Assembly (NCBI RefSeq): GCF_900457465.1
Contig: NZ_UAUU01000008.1
Coordinates: 558,001-622,000 of the forward strand
DNA from: Sphingobacterium multivorum
GTDB taxonomy: Bacteria; Bacteroidota; Bacteroidia; Sphingobacteriales; Sphingobacteriaceae
Direction of reading: 5' to 3'
Length of the DNA: 64,000 nt
In this document: piece by piece, positions 57,198-64,000 of the stretch
How the letters are laid out: the number at the start of each line of letters is the position of its first letter
Position numbering within the stretch: position 1 is the stretch's first letter
Program-made: the position numbers and the translations under genes
Notes under the pieces: model-generated
Database searches by the model: none
What the model was told of the DNA's origin: nothing
The model's input: the letters and a program-made list of their open reading frames with translations, nothing else

Positions 57198-57434
57198 ATG
57201 ATTAAATATTTGTATTTGGCCATCGCATTCGCAGCTGTGGCAGCAACATCTTGCGATAATAGAACCAAAAGTAGCGAAAAGGAACAGAAAGTAGATACAA
57301 CAGTCAACCAGAATGGTCTACCATTAGACAATATTCACCGTAGCCGTGGAAAAGATACGACTAAAAATAAGGCTGGGACCGCACAGGAAGCTGTACCATT
57401 GGACAATTTGGATCGAACTAAAGCTGAGGATTGA
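57198..57434 (+). CDS. Small lipoprotein with internal repeat, 78 aa
   Basis: The leader ends AATSC (Cys19 lipobox). The polar tail has two copies of a short motif, LPLDNIHRSRGKD and VPLDNLDRTKAED, joined by a Thr/Lys/Ala linker. Probably a flexible surface or periplasmic peptide; the family is unknown. It lies 25 bases after the DUF6766 gene. Confidence 0.68.
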   Translation: MIKYLYLAIAFAAVAATSCDNRTKSSEKEQKVDTTVNQNGLPLDNIHRSRGKDTTKNKAGTAQEAVPLDNLDRTKAED

Positions 57435-57596
57435 ACAGGCAGCATTGAGTAACATGAACACGCGTTTGTCGACGTTTGACCTGTTGCGTACTTCTACGAT
57501 AGGGAGATATTTTTACTTAAATGCGAACTAAAGAGAACCATTGTTTTTTTTGCACTGTTCACTTTTCGAATAATTTCATACTTAAACTCAAAACAT

Positions 57597-57803
57597 ATGA
57601 AAAAGATTAGTTTATTGATATTGGCAATCCTTGGACTATGGGGATGCGGCAATAGCAGCAATAAAGGCAATCAGGCAAACGGTAGCTATGATTCCTCCAA
57701 TACACCCGATGATGGGCAGGTTGGTGTTGGTATAAATGACTCGCTTGGCCGGGACAGCACCGATTCTTTGCAGCGGCAGCCTTCTCCGGCTAAACCCGAT
57801 TAA
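57597..57803 (+). CDS. Small lipoprotein, 68 aa
   Basis: The leader ends LGLWGC (Cys17 lipobox), followed by a Gly/Asn/Ser/Asp-rich tail without predicted fold (SSNKGNQANGSYDSSN). It precedes the MscS gene by 31 bases and may be cotranscribed with it. Confidence 0.68.
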   Translation: MKKISLLILAILGLWGCGNSSNKGNQANGSYDSSNTPDDGQVGVGINDSLGRDSTDSLQRQPSPAKPD

Positions 57804-57834
57804 ACATAAAGACAAATTTAAAACGTAAAAGATT

Positions 57835-59976
57835 ATGGGCCCAATAATTTGCGCCATGCTAAGGCTAAGCTTGGTCATCCAGCTTAGCCTATTTTTTTAT
57901 ACGGTGCACGCACAAAAGGCCGATTCCGTTGAGCGATCGAAGGATTCGGTCAGTATTCTTGATTCGTTGCCGAGTAATCCACTGGCCTCGGCTAGAAACT
58001 TTTTGGAACAATGGCGTGAGCAGGTTGATCGTTATTATACTGGATTGGACAGTGTAAAGCGAGGAGTCGCCTGGCAGCGGCCGGATGATGGTCGGCTCGT
58101 GCCCAGTCAAGTACAGCAGTATATCAGCCTGGTTAAACCCGCTGTGCATGATCTACAGGGAAAAGTTACGGTGTTGCGCAAGCAAACGGTGCCCCAGGAC
58201 TCCACGGCCAACTCATGGCGGGCGGTGCAAGATAGTGCCGCAACACTAGAACGTGATATTGAATCGCTCCTGTTGGACATGCAAGACCTTGGCGACAAGG
58301 CCGAGCAGCAGCAGAATGTGACTCAGGCAGCGCAAGAAGGAACCTTTTGGTATCACTGGAAAAGTATAATACAAAAGAACCTGGAGCAGGATGGACTATC
58401 GCAGCGTTACTACGATAGTGCCTGGGATGGTCGTTTCCTCCTTATCCTACTGAGCCTTATTTATTTTTATTGGCTTTATCAGATGCGCAGACGTGCCATA
58501 GGGGCCGAAGAGACATTGCCCTTACATCGCAATCAACCGTGGTGGATTCCTGTCCTCAAGTTTGCGGTCTTTTTCCTTATTCTCCTGCCACTGACTTCCC
58601 TTAGAATCCCCGTGATCGTGCTCGAATTGAGCTATCTGCTTATTTTCGGCTTTCTATATCTTTTGATTCGCTCGGAGTTATCCAATCAGCATCTGAAGAT
58701 GATGCAGTATGTATTTTTTTATTATCTATTGGTACTTGCCAGCAATCTAGTGCTGGATACAGGTTGGATGTCGCGAATTATTGTCATGTTGATCAATTTA
58801 TCGGGTATTTGCCTGCTTTGGCACCTCGGGCGGAAGGTCGACGGAAAAATACCTTTTGATTATCTGCGCCCCTTTTCACGATGGTTACTGCTAATTATCA
58901 GTATGGCCGCCATTATATTTAATCTGTTTGGTTTTCTAAATCTGGCCCGTACATGCAGTATCGCTGGAGCTGTAGGGCTATTGCAAGCATTCTCCCTGCA
59001 TGCATTCCGCGACATGCTGTCTCATGATTTACTCAACTCTTATGAAAATTCGAAAGAAGACCGTTTTATAAATCGCTTTGATAAGCAGAAGATACTTGCC
59101 GCACTCCGTCGTATTATTGGCCTATTTGCGGGTATATTGGTCATTATTATCTGGGCCAACACCTTGCATATCACAAGTGAAATTCGTCGACTTGGGGATC
59201 GCTTGTTAAATAATACCCACACCATTGGTGGTGTTAATTATACGTATGGCGATGTGCTTTTAGCATTTGCAGTCATATGGACAGCAAATTGGATACAAAA
59301 AAATTTAAAAGACCTTCTTGATCAGCCCGACGCGAAAAAAAATCAGCGCCGAACAGCCTTATTACCACTCGTACGTGTTGTCATTTTTATTGTTGGCTTC
59401 CTCATAGGAATACGTATTCTGGGGTTGGGAGTTGACAAGCTGACCGTCATTGTCGGTGCATTAAGTGTGGGGATAGGTTTAGGCCTGCAGAATATTATCA
59501 ACAATTTTGTTTCAGGTGTGATTTTGGTATTTGAACGTCCGTTTAAAGTGGGGGATTATGTGGAACTTGCTGATAAAAAAGGGCAGGTCATGCAGGTGGG
59601 TATCCGATCGAGCACCTTATTAACAGACCAAGGGGCCCAAGTTATTATACCAAATGGAGATCTCCTTTCCGGTCGCCTGGTCAACTGGACGTTCGAAGAA
59701 TCGGATATCCGTCTGAATCTTCAGTTGACCATCGTTACGGCACGCAGCATCGAAGAGTGGAAAAAGTGGTTGGAAGATACCATTACTAGCTTTAAGGAGA
59801 TCGACAGAAGCCTGCCCATGAAAATTTTAACAAAGGATATTACGGCGGATGCCTATGTTGTATCAATTCAGGTAGGTTTACAGAACGTGCAACAGATTGA
59901 ATGGTTTAGGAGTAAGTTTCTTGAGCAAGTTAAAGCCGAAGCCGTATTTCATGATTCAAAAGTTACCTCGGCTTAA
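57835..59976 (+). CDS. MscS-family mechanosensitive channel
   Basis: 713 aa. An N-terminal signal sequence ends VHAQ, followed by a periplasmic coiled-coil region (residues 30-190), several membrane segments (about 200-480) and the MscS core. The pore helix is VGALSVGIGLGLQNIINNFVSGVILVFERPFKVGDYVEL, and the beta domain has VIIPNGDLLSGRLVNWT. It should open on membrane tension and release solutes such as trehalose after osmotic downshift. The start could also be Met8 (MLRLSLV). It ends the rightward envelope group. Confidence 0.92.
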   Translation: MGPIICAMLRLSLVIQLSLFFYTVHAQKADSVERSKDSVSILDSLPSNPLASARNFLEQWREQVDRYYTGLDSVKRGVAWQRPDDGRLVPSQVQQYISLVKPAVHDLQGKVTVLRKQTVPQDSTANSWRAVQDSAATLERDIESLLLDMQDLGDKAEQQQNVTQAAQEGTFWYHWKSIIQKNLEQDGLSQRYYDSAWDGRFLLILLSLIYFYWLYQMRRRAIGAEETLPLHRNQPWWIPVLKFAVFFLILLPLTSLRIPVIVLELSYLLIFGFLYLLIRSELSNQHLKMMQYVFFYYLLVLASNLVLDTGWMSRIIVMLINLSGICLLWHLGRKVDGKIPFDYLRPFSRWLLLIISMAAIIFNLFGFLNLARTCSIAGAVGLLQAFSLHAFRDMLSHDLLNSYENSKEDRFINRFDKQKILAALRRIIGLFAGILVIIIWANTLHITSEIRRLGDRLLNNTHTIGGVNYTYGDVLLAFAVIWTANWIQKNLKDLLDQPDAKKNQRRTALLPLVRVVIFIVGFLIGIRILGLGVDKLTVIVGALSVGIGLGLQNIINNFVSGVILVFERPFKVGDYVELADKKGQVMQVGIRSSTLLTDQGAQVIIPNGDLLSGRLVNWTFEESDIRLNLQLTIVTARSIEEWKKWLEDTITSFKEIDRSLPMKILTKDITADAYVVSIQVGLQNVQQIEWFRSKFLEQVKAEAVFHDSKVTSA

Positions 59977-59982
59977 ACAAAA

Positions 59983-60483
59983 TTAGTTACTTCCCGAACG
60001 ATAATAGATCCAACCTTGCAACTGTTCTAATTGATTTGATATTTTCAGATCTACGATGGTATTCATTCCGAGTTCTTGGGATAATTTTCCGAATGCATCT
60101 AGTTCATGGACTGGGTAGAATATCGCGTGTTCATTGGGCATGTCTACATTTCCCTGTAAAAAACGGTAGCCCTCGGCATGTAGATTATCGATAAAGGTGT
60201 CGGTAACAGCCGCTAGGTAATGCATCATTTTATTAATCCAGGTAAGTTCATCTTTAACCCGCATTGGATAGTGTTCATGCACAAAATCGAGGATCAGTTG
60301 TTCGCCCTCCATATCCCAGCCGTCGCGAATCATCGCTAGCCCCGTGGAGCGCACTTCTTCCTGATAAAAATCCCGTCCATAGCTCATTTTTATTTCGCCT
60401 GCAATAGGGCTTTCTTCAATTTTGGCACGTAGCGCCATTTGTCTATTAAGGAGTTCGTGTATGTAGTCGAATGTCTGTTCCAT
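59983..60483 (-). CDS. Hypothetical protein, 166 aa
   Basis: Soluble, no signal peptide. It has several aromatic-rich segments: FDYIHELLNRQMALRAKIEES, DGWDMEGEQLILDFVHEHYPMR and NEHAIFYPVHELDAFGKLSQELG. No family recognised and no catalytic pattern. It converges with the MscS gene, whose stop is 6 bases away, and lies downstream of the DUF4142 gene. Confidence 0.7.
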   Translation of the reverse strand: MEQTFDYIHELLNRQMALRAKIEESPIAGEIKMSYGRDFYQEEVRSTGLAMIRDGWDMEGEQLILDFVHEHYPMRVKDELTWINKMMHYLAAVTDTFIDNLHAEGYRFLQGNVDMPNEHAIFYPVHELDAFGKLSQELGMNTIVDLKISNQLEQLQGWIYYRSGSN

Positions 60484-60559
60484 GTGATGTAAGAAATAGC
60501 GAAGGACAGAGCCGTAATGGCTTTGTCCTCCGGAGTGAATGATTGGAAAAAATATGTTG

Positions 60560-61168
60560 TTATTTTAATGTCGGTTTTGGTACCTTATTCTTGATTGCTG
60601 GGGATGGCGCATTTGGTGTAATGGGCATGTCACTTATCGAAGGATCTGAAGGTTGCCAATTTTTAAGCTGATCAAGGTGCTTTTCGAACGCCGGAATTTT
60701 ATCGGTGGCAAATTTCTTCAGGTCAGCATCTGTAATTGCTGTGCCTGCGCTTGCATCTTTGAAAAGTGAAATTGCATCTCGATGGCTCTTAACCATCAGA
60801 TCAGTGTAAACGCGGTCAAAATTGGCTGTGTCGGCCTTATTGAGTTGGTCGATCATGGCTTTATAATTTTGATCGTCACTCGTACGCAGCTGCCAATTTT
60901 TATTTTTTACAATGGTCGATAGTTCATTTCCTGCAGCGGTATGGTCATCAGTGATCATCTGTGCATATTGTTTGATCGTTGGGTTTTGCGATTTAGCAAG
61001 AGCAATGCTTGCCGCCTGCAGTTCGAAATTGTTGCTGGCCGTGGCTTTGCTGGCAAAGTCCAGATCTCCAGACTGTGGCTGAGCGGGATTACTGTCTTGC
61101 GCCTGAACGACAACTATACAGGCGAGGGTGGCTAGTAATATTCCCAGGGTTTTTAAAATGATTTTCAT
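60560..61168 (-). CDS. DUF4142 exported protein
   Basis: 202 aa. A signal peptide ends VVQAQ. The helical DUF4142 domain follows: DFASKATASNNFELQAASIALAKSQNPTIKQYAQMITDDH, FDRVYTDLMVKSHRDAISLFKDA and DADLKKFATDKIPAFEKHLDQLK. The His-containing helices resemble a ferritin-like bundle. The tail is Pro-rich (PITPNAPSPAIKNKVPKP). Linked to stress and desiccation regulons in several phyla; mechanism unknown. A 35-codon membrane peptide gene lies 18 bases upstream. Confidence 0.9.
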   Translation of the reverse strand: MKIILKTLGILLATLACIVVVQAQDSNPAQPQSGDLDFASKATASNNFELQAASIALAKSQNPTIKQYAQMITDDHTAAGNELSTIVKNKNWQLRTSDDQNYKAMIDQLNKADTANFDRVYTDLMVKSHRDAISLFKDASAGTAITDADLKKFATDKIPAFEKHLDQLKNWQPSDPSISDMPITPNAPSPAIKNKVPKPTLK

Positions 61169-61186
61169 GATACTATTATTTAAATG

Positions 61187-61294
61187 TTAACGATTTTTTC
61201 TGTTTCGCGTATTATTTCCCTTTCTTCTATAATTGATGACGATATAGGATGCTAAGAAAATAAAGACGATGCCAATAATGATGGATGTAAACAT
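61187..61294 (-). CDS. Small single-span membrane peptide, 35 aa
   Basis: Reads MFTSIIIGIVFIFLASYIVI, then a basic tail NYRRKGNNTRNRKNR. One membrane helix followed by positive charges. A good ribosome site (AAGAAG) stands six bases before the ATG, and the DUF4142 gene begins 18 bases after the stop. A credible small protein gene. Confidence 0.55.
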   Translation of the reverse strand: MFTSIIIGIVFIFLASYIVINYRRKGNNTRNRKNR

Positions 61295-61630
61295 ATGTTC
61301 TTCTTTCGTTGTGTTTTCAAGTGAACAGCGGCGAGGAAGGTAGCGTTTGAAAAGAGCCTATTTTGCGTATTTAAAGCAAAAATTGTGGTGCTTACGCAAA
61401 CATATCGTACTAATTCCCTCGTGGAGGAATAGCGCGACTTCAATTATTTATATGCTCTAGCAGAGACATCTCTCACGCCTTTCCAGAAAAAAGAATGCGG
61501 CGGCGGTCAAAATCTTTCCGTTGATGTTATGTATGCATTTGCCAAGAGCTATTTTTTTAAAACATTTTTGGCTTGAAAGCTGTTTCGTTCAAAAATCAAT
61601 CACTAAACGAAAGAAAGAAAACAGATAGCT
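61295..61630. other. Divergent interval upstream of the second response regulator
   Basis: No credible gene. It holds an inverted repeat TTTCGTT / AACGAAA (61583-61589 and 61606-61612) and the leader AAACAGATAGCTATGA (61619-61634) shared with the paralog at 52279. Confidence 0.5.
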
Positions 61631-62284
61631 ATGACACAGTTGCTTTTGGTAGATGACCATACGTTAGTACGATCCGGTTTCCAATTAATATTAGAGGCGC
61701 AAGAAGATATAACTGTAATTGCGGGGATGGAGAATGGTCAAAAAGCCCTGGAATTTCTCAAGGGAGCCAAACCGGACATCATCCTGACTGATATCCATAT
61801 GGAGGTAATGGATGGCATTCAGTTTATACAAGAAGTAAAAAAACATTATCCAGCCATAAAAATCATTGTTTTATCTATGGAAGACAATATCCAGATTGTT
61901 CAGGAGGTTTTAAATCTTGGCGCTGATGGCTATTTATCGAAAGATTCCAATGTAGAAGAGATTTTATTCGGAATTCAGCAGGTAAAACGTGGGCAACAAT
62001 ATATCAGTGCAGCATTAAGTATTGATTTGATCCGAAACTTATCAAAGTATGCACAGTTGGATATTGATCGTACAGCAATAATGACACGATACGACATCTC
62101 TGAACGCGAACTGTCTGTATTGGAATTAATTGCGGAAGGACATACAAATGCGGAAATAGCTGATCAAATTTTTTTGAGCAAAAGGACCGTGGAGGGCCAT
62201 CGGCAGCAATTAATTGAAAAAACCGGTTCGAAGAATACGGCGGGACTTGTCCGTTTTGGTTTTCAGAAAAAGTTATTGAGATAG
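61631..62284 (+). CDS. NarL/LuxR-type response regulator (orphan)
   Basis: 217 aa. Receiver: acidic pair in VDDHT, phospho-Asp in ILTDIHMEVMDG, Lys in YLSKDSN. LuxR helix-turn-helix: ISERELSVLELIAEGHTNAEIADQIFLSKRTVEGHRQQL. It is a close paralog of the gene at 52279 over the whole length, with an identical 16-base leader, so it arose by duplication. No kinase is adjacent. A terminator follows. Confidence 0.92.
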   Translation: MTQLLLVDDHTLVRSGFQLILEAQEDITVIAGMENGQKALEFLKGAKPDIILTDIHMEVMDGIQFIQEVKKHYPAIKIIVLSMEDNIQIVQEVLNLGADGYLSKDSNVEEILFGIQQVKRGQQYISAALSIDLIRNLSKYAQLDIDRTAIMTRYDISERELSVLELIAEGHTNAEIADQIFLSKRTVEGHRQQLIEKTGSKNTAGLVRFGFQKKLLR

Positions 62285-62297
62285 GATAGGGTGCAAT

Positions 62298-62341
62298 GAA
62301 CCCCGACACTGGAAAAAGAGCGGGGTTCTTCTGTTTTTTTG
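62298..62341 (+). terminator. Terminator of the second response-regulator gene
   Basis: An 8-bp stem (GAACCCCG / CGGGGTTC) with a 15-base loop, then TTCTGTTTTTTT. Confidence 0.75.
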
Positions 62342-62347
62342 TCCACG

Positions 62348-62737
62348 TTATAGGGGTGTTGCATCTAAATCAGAAGGTGTTGTCACCGGTTGCGTAGGCA
62401 GCCCTTCCGCATCATTAGCACCCTCGTTTTCATCTCTTTCATCTTCTTCTGGAAATTCATCTTCACCTGCTGAACCAATTTCCTCATCGAAACCGAAATC
62501 ATCCTGTCGGGGTATTTCAGGTTCTTCTGCATCAACTGCGAAGTCTAATTCTTCATCCGTTTCCAAATCTTCCTGATCAATTTCGGGTTCCTGATCCGGT
62601 GTATTTTCCGGTAGTTCTTCTTCATGCTCTTCCGGAATATCGTTCGGTAGATTTTGGGGGCCTGATTGCGCTACAATCGCTAAAGCGAGGATGGCCATAC
62701 CTGGACGGACATCCTGAACTGTACATTTTTTATTCAT
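62348..62737 (-). CDS. Very acidic hypothetical protein, 129 aa
   Basis: An ordinary N-terminus (MNKKCTVQDVRPGMAILALAIVAQSG), with a hydrophobic helix at about 13-23, is followed by 90 residues in which nearly half are Asp or Glu, with Pro and Gln between. It ends TPSDLDATPL. Probably disordered and strongly negative; it may bind cations or basic proteins. No family recognised. The ORF is long for such a composition and is likely real. Confidence 0.6.
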   Translation of the reverse strand: MNKKCTVQDVRPGMAILALAIVAQSGPQNLPNDIPEEHEEELPENTPDQEPEIDQEDLETDEELDFAVDAEEPEIPRQDDFGFDEEIGSAGEDEFPEEDERDENEGANDAEGLPTQPVTTPSDLDATPL

Positions 62738-62999
62738 ACTGCGTTTAATTTATAATCGTTTGTTGATGAACCACTGTTGTTGACAGATCGTTAACTGTGT
62801 TAGTACGCATTGTCATATGATTTGTACGTTAATTATAGCGTTGTTGTTCGCTATCATTTAAATTTTTGAAAAACGTGTTTTTACTTATAAAATGTGGTAT
62901 ATGCGTGATTTGCAGGATTTACACAGTTCTGGCGAACGAAAAGAGTTTGAGAGCTGTTTATTTGACGAACCGCTCGTTTGAGCATAAAAACTTAGTATT

Positions 63000-63596
63000 A
63001 TGGCAACAACAACAGCAACAGCAGAAAAAAGTAAAACAAACACAAAATCAGGTAACACAGCAACTTCAAACGCTAATTCAGAAGGAAAAAAAGTACCTGC
63101 CGAAGCGGGGGCAGCGAAGGATCTAGCCGAATTATTTGAGGATGGATTAAAGGATATTTATTGGGCAGAAAAAGCGCTGACGAAAGCACTTCCTAAGATG
63201 GAGAAAAATGCAAGTTCAGAACAATTAAAATCTGCTATTTCTAAACATCTGGCAGAAACGGAAACACATGTGGATCGCCTAGAGCAATGTTTTGAGCTTA
63301 TCGGAGTGAAAGCAAAAGCCGAAAAATGCGAAGCTATGGCGGGGCTACTTGAAGAGGCGGAAAGCCTTATGAAAGAAACAGAAGCTGGATCTGTCCGCGA
63401 TGCAGCAATTATTGCTGCCGCCCAAAAGGTGGAGCATTACGAAATTGCCACGTATGGCACATTGGCGGCTTTTGCGAAAGTGTTAACACATAAGGATGCC
63501 TTAAAATTACTACTTGAAACACTGGGTGAAGAAAAGAAATGTGATGAAGATCTTAGCGCGCTGGCCGATACAAATCTCAATTCAAAAGCTGAATAA
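63000..63596 (+). CDS. DUF892 (YciE/YciF-like) ferritin-like protein
   Basis: 198 aa. A low-complexity Thr/Ala/Ser/Lys start (about residues 1-38) precedes the four-helix DUF892 domain: LAELFEDGLKDIYWAEKALTKALPKME, HLAETETHVDRLEQCFELIG, VRDAAIIAAAQKVEHYEIATYGTLAAFA and LLLETLGEEKKCDEDLSALA. Conserved Glu and His residues could bind a di-metal centre. YciE/YciF proteins are osmotic and general stress proteins. The small membrane gene downstream is on the same strand. Confidence 0.92.
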   Translation: MATTTATAEKSKTNTKSGNTATSNANSEGKKVPAEAGAAKDLAELFEDGLKDIYWAEKALTKALPKMEKNASSEQLKSAISKHLAETETHVDRLEQCFELIGVKAKAEKCEAMAGLLEEAESLMKETEAGSVRDAAIIAAAQKVEHYEIATYGTLAAFAKVLTHKDALKLLLETLGEEKKCDEDLSALADTNLNSKAE

Positions 63597-63647
63597 GTGT
63601 ACAATAGACCTAGCGTGAACACTATTAAAAAATCAAAAATTTAAGTT

Positions 63648-63878
63648 ATGGCATTAAATACAGGAAACGAAGGTGAAATCACCAAAAAGATAGAAGATCA
63701 AACTTCTAAACTACCATCCACCGTATTTTTAGGCGCAGCATTGCTGGCGATGGGTGTATCTGCCGCATTAAAATGCATGTCGAACGATAAAAACGCCCTA
63801 TTTGTAGGCCAATGGGCTGCACCGTTCCTTCTATTGGGCATCTATAACAAGATTGTGAAAACTGAAGGACATGATTAA
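63648..63878 (+). CDS. Small membrane protein, 76 aa
   Basis: A polar start (MALNTGNEGEITKKIEDQTSK) is followed by two hydrophobic helices (STVFLGAALLAMGVSAALKC and FVGQWAAPFLLLGIYNKIV). No named family. It follows the DUF892 gene by 51 bases and ends before a terminator, so both are probably in one stress unit. Confidence 0.7.
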   Translation: MALNTGNEGEITKKIEDQTSKLPSTVFLGAALLAMGVSAALKCMSNDKNALFVGQWAAPFLLLGIYNKIVKTEGHD

Positions 63879-63919
63879 CGTGCATTTTTTGTAAAAACAC
63901 ATCTGTAGAATAAATATAA

Positions 63920-63946
63920 GAGGCTCAATTTCATTGGGCCTTTTCC
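63920..63946 (+). terminator. Terminator of the DUF892 unit
   Basis: Stem AGGCTCAAT / ATTGGGCCT with one G-T pair and a 3-base loop, then TTTTCC. Confidence 0.6.
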
Positions 63947-63962
63947 AAAAACGAAAAAAGCT

Positions 63963-64000
63963 ATGAAGTATTCAGATAATATGGGAAGAAGAGCTGCTAT
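63963..64000 (+). CDS. Start of a further gene (cut by window end)
   Basis: ATG followed by KYSDNMGRRAA with no stop to the window end. Too short to identify; it may be a gene or chance. Confidence 0.35.
   Translation, partial: MKYSDNMGRRAA

Noticed and set aside
62866..63126. 86-codon ORF overlapping the start of DUF892
   Set aside because: Its Gln/Lys run is the shifted reading of the Thr/Ala-rich DUF892 N-terminus.
1..64000. CRISPR arrays, insertion sequences, prophage, rRNA
   Set aside because: No regularly spaced repeats, transposase or integrase motifs, phage structural genes or rRNA-like sequence were seen in any part of the window.

Overview
The window looks like chromosomal DNA of a Bacteroidota bacterium, most likely Sphingobacteriaceae and close to Sphingobacterium. 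The grounds are: a TonB receptor/DUF4876 lipoprotein set, many small Cys-lipoproteins, the Bacteroidota promoter form TTG-N20-TAnnTTTG, moderately AT-rich DNA, and families typical of this group (DUF6157, DUF3472, DUF3575, DUF4230, Lmo0937-type, MarR-GNAT fusion). No phage genes, insertion sequences or CRISPR arrays were seen. The genus is an inference.

Layout. 1-5.7 kb: operon of a TonB receptor (5' end cut off), a DUF4876 lipoprotein, a DUF6850-type outer-membrane protein and a di-haem cytochrome c peroxidase. 6-12.2 kb: macro-domain hydrolase, DoxX, metallophosphoesterase, HxlR regulator, CinA-like and unknown proteins. 12.2-18.5 kb: glycosyltransferase, exonuclease III, NUDIX protein, an ECF sigma factor and twin cytidylyltransferases. 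18.6-26.8 kb: a TreY-MalQ fusion, GlgX and TreZ, a full route from glycogen to trehalose. 27-32.5 kb: bacteriophytochrome kinase, large catalase and ankyrin protein. 33-36.2 kb: a second ECF sigma factor, a baeRF3-type protein and an esterase. 36.2-46.8 kb: a gene-poor stretch, then secreted hydrolases (GH30, serine hydrolase, DUF3472, M20) and a DNA alkylation repair protein. 46.8-50 kb: a compact sigma / putative anti-sigma / ClpP operon and a MarR-GNAT regulator. 50-64 kb: methyltransferase, tRNA-His, two orphan NarL-type regulators and many envelope or stress proteins (DUF4230, DUF421, DUF6766, MscS, DUF4142, DUF892, small lipoproteins).

Together the genes read as a stress and energy-store region: trehalose synthesis, catalase, DNA repair, mechanosensitive release, light sensing and three ECF sigma factors.

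Sequence quality matters for anyone using this. At least 19 single-base indels, mostly in short homopolymers, split genes that are otherwise intact and conserved, and one gene carries an in-frame TAG. Each corrected gene regains a length divisible by three and its family length. In ClpP the correction restores the exact Ser-His-Asp spacing. I treat these as one gene each, probably with sequencing errors, and give the site of each break. Several small genes become visible only after such a correction or by reading intergenic DNA directly.
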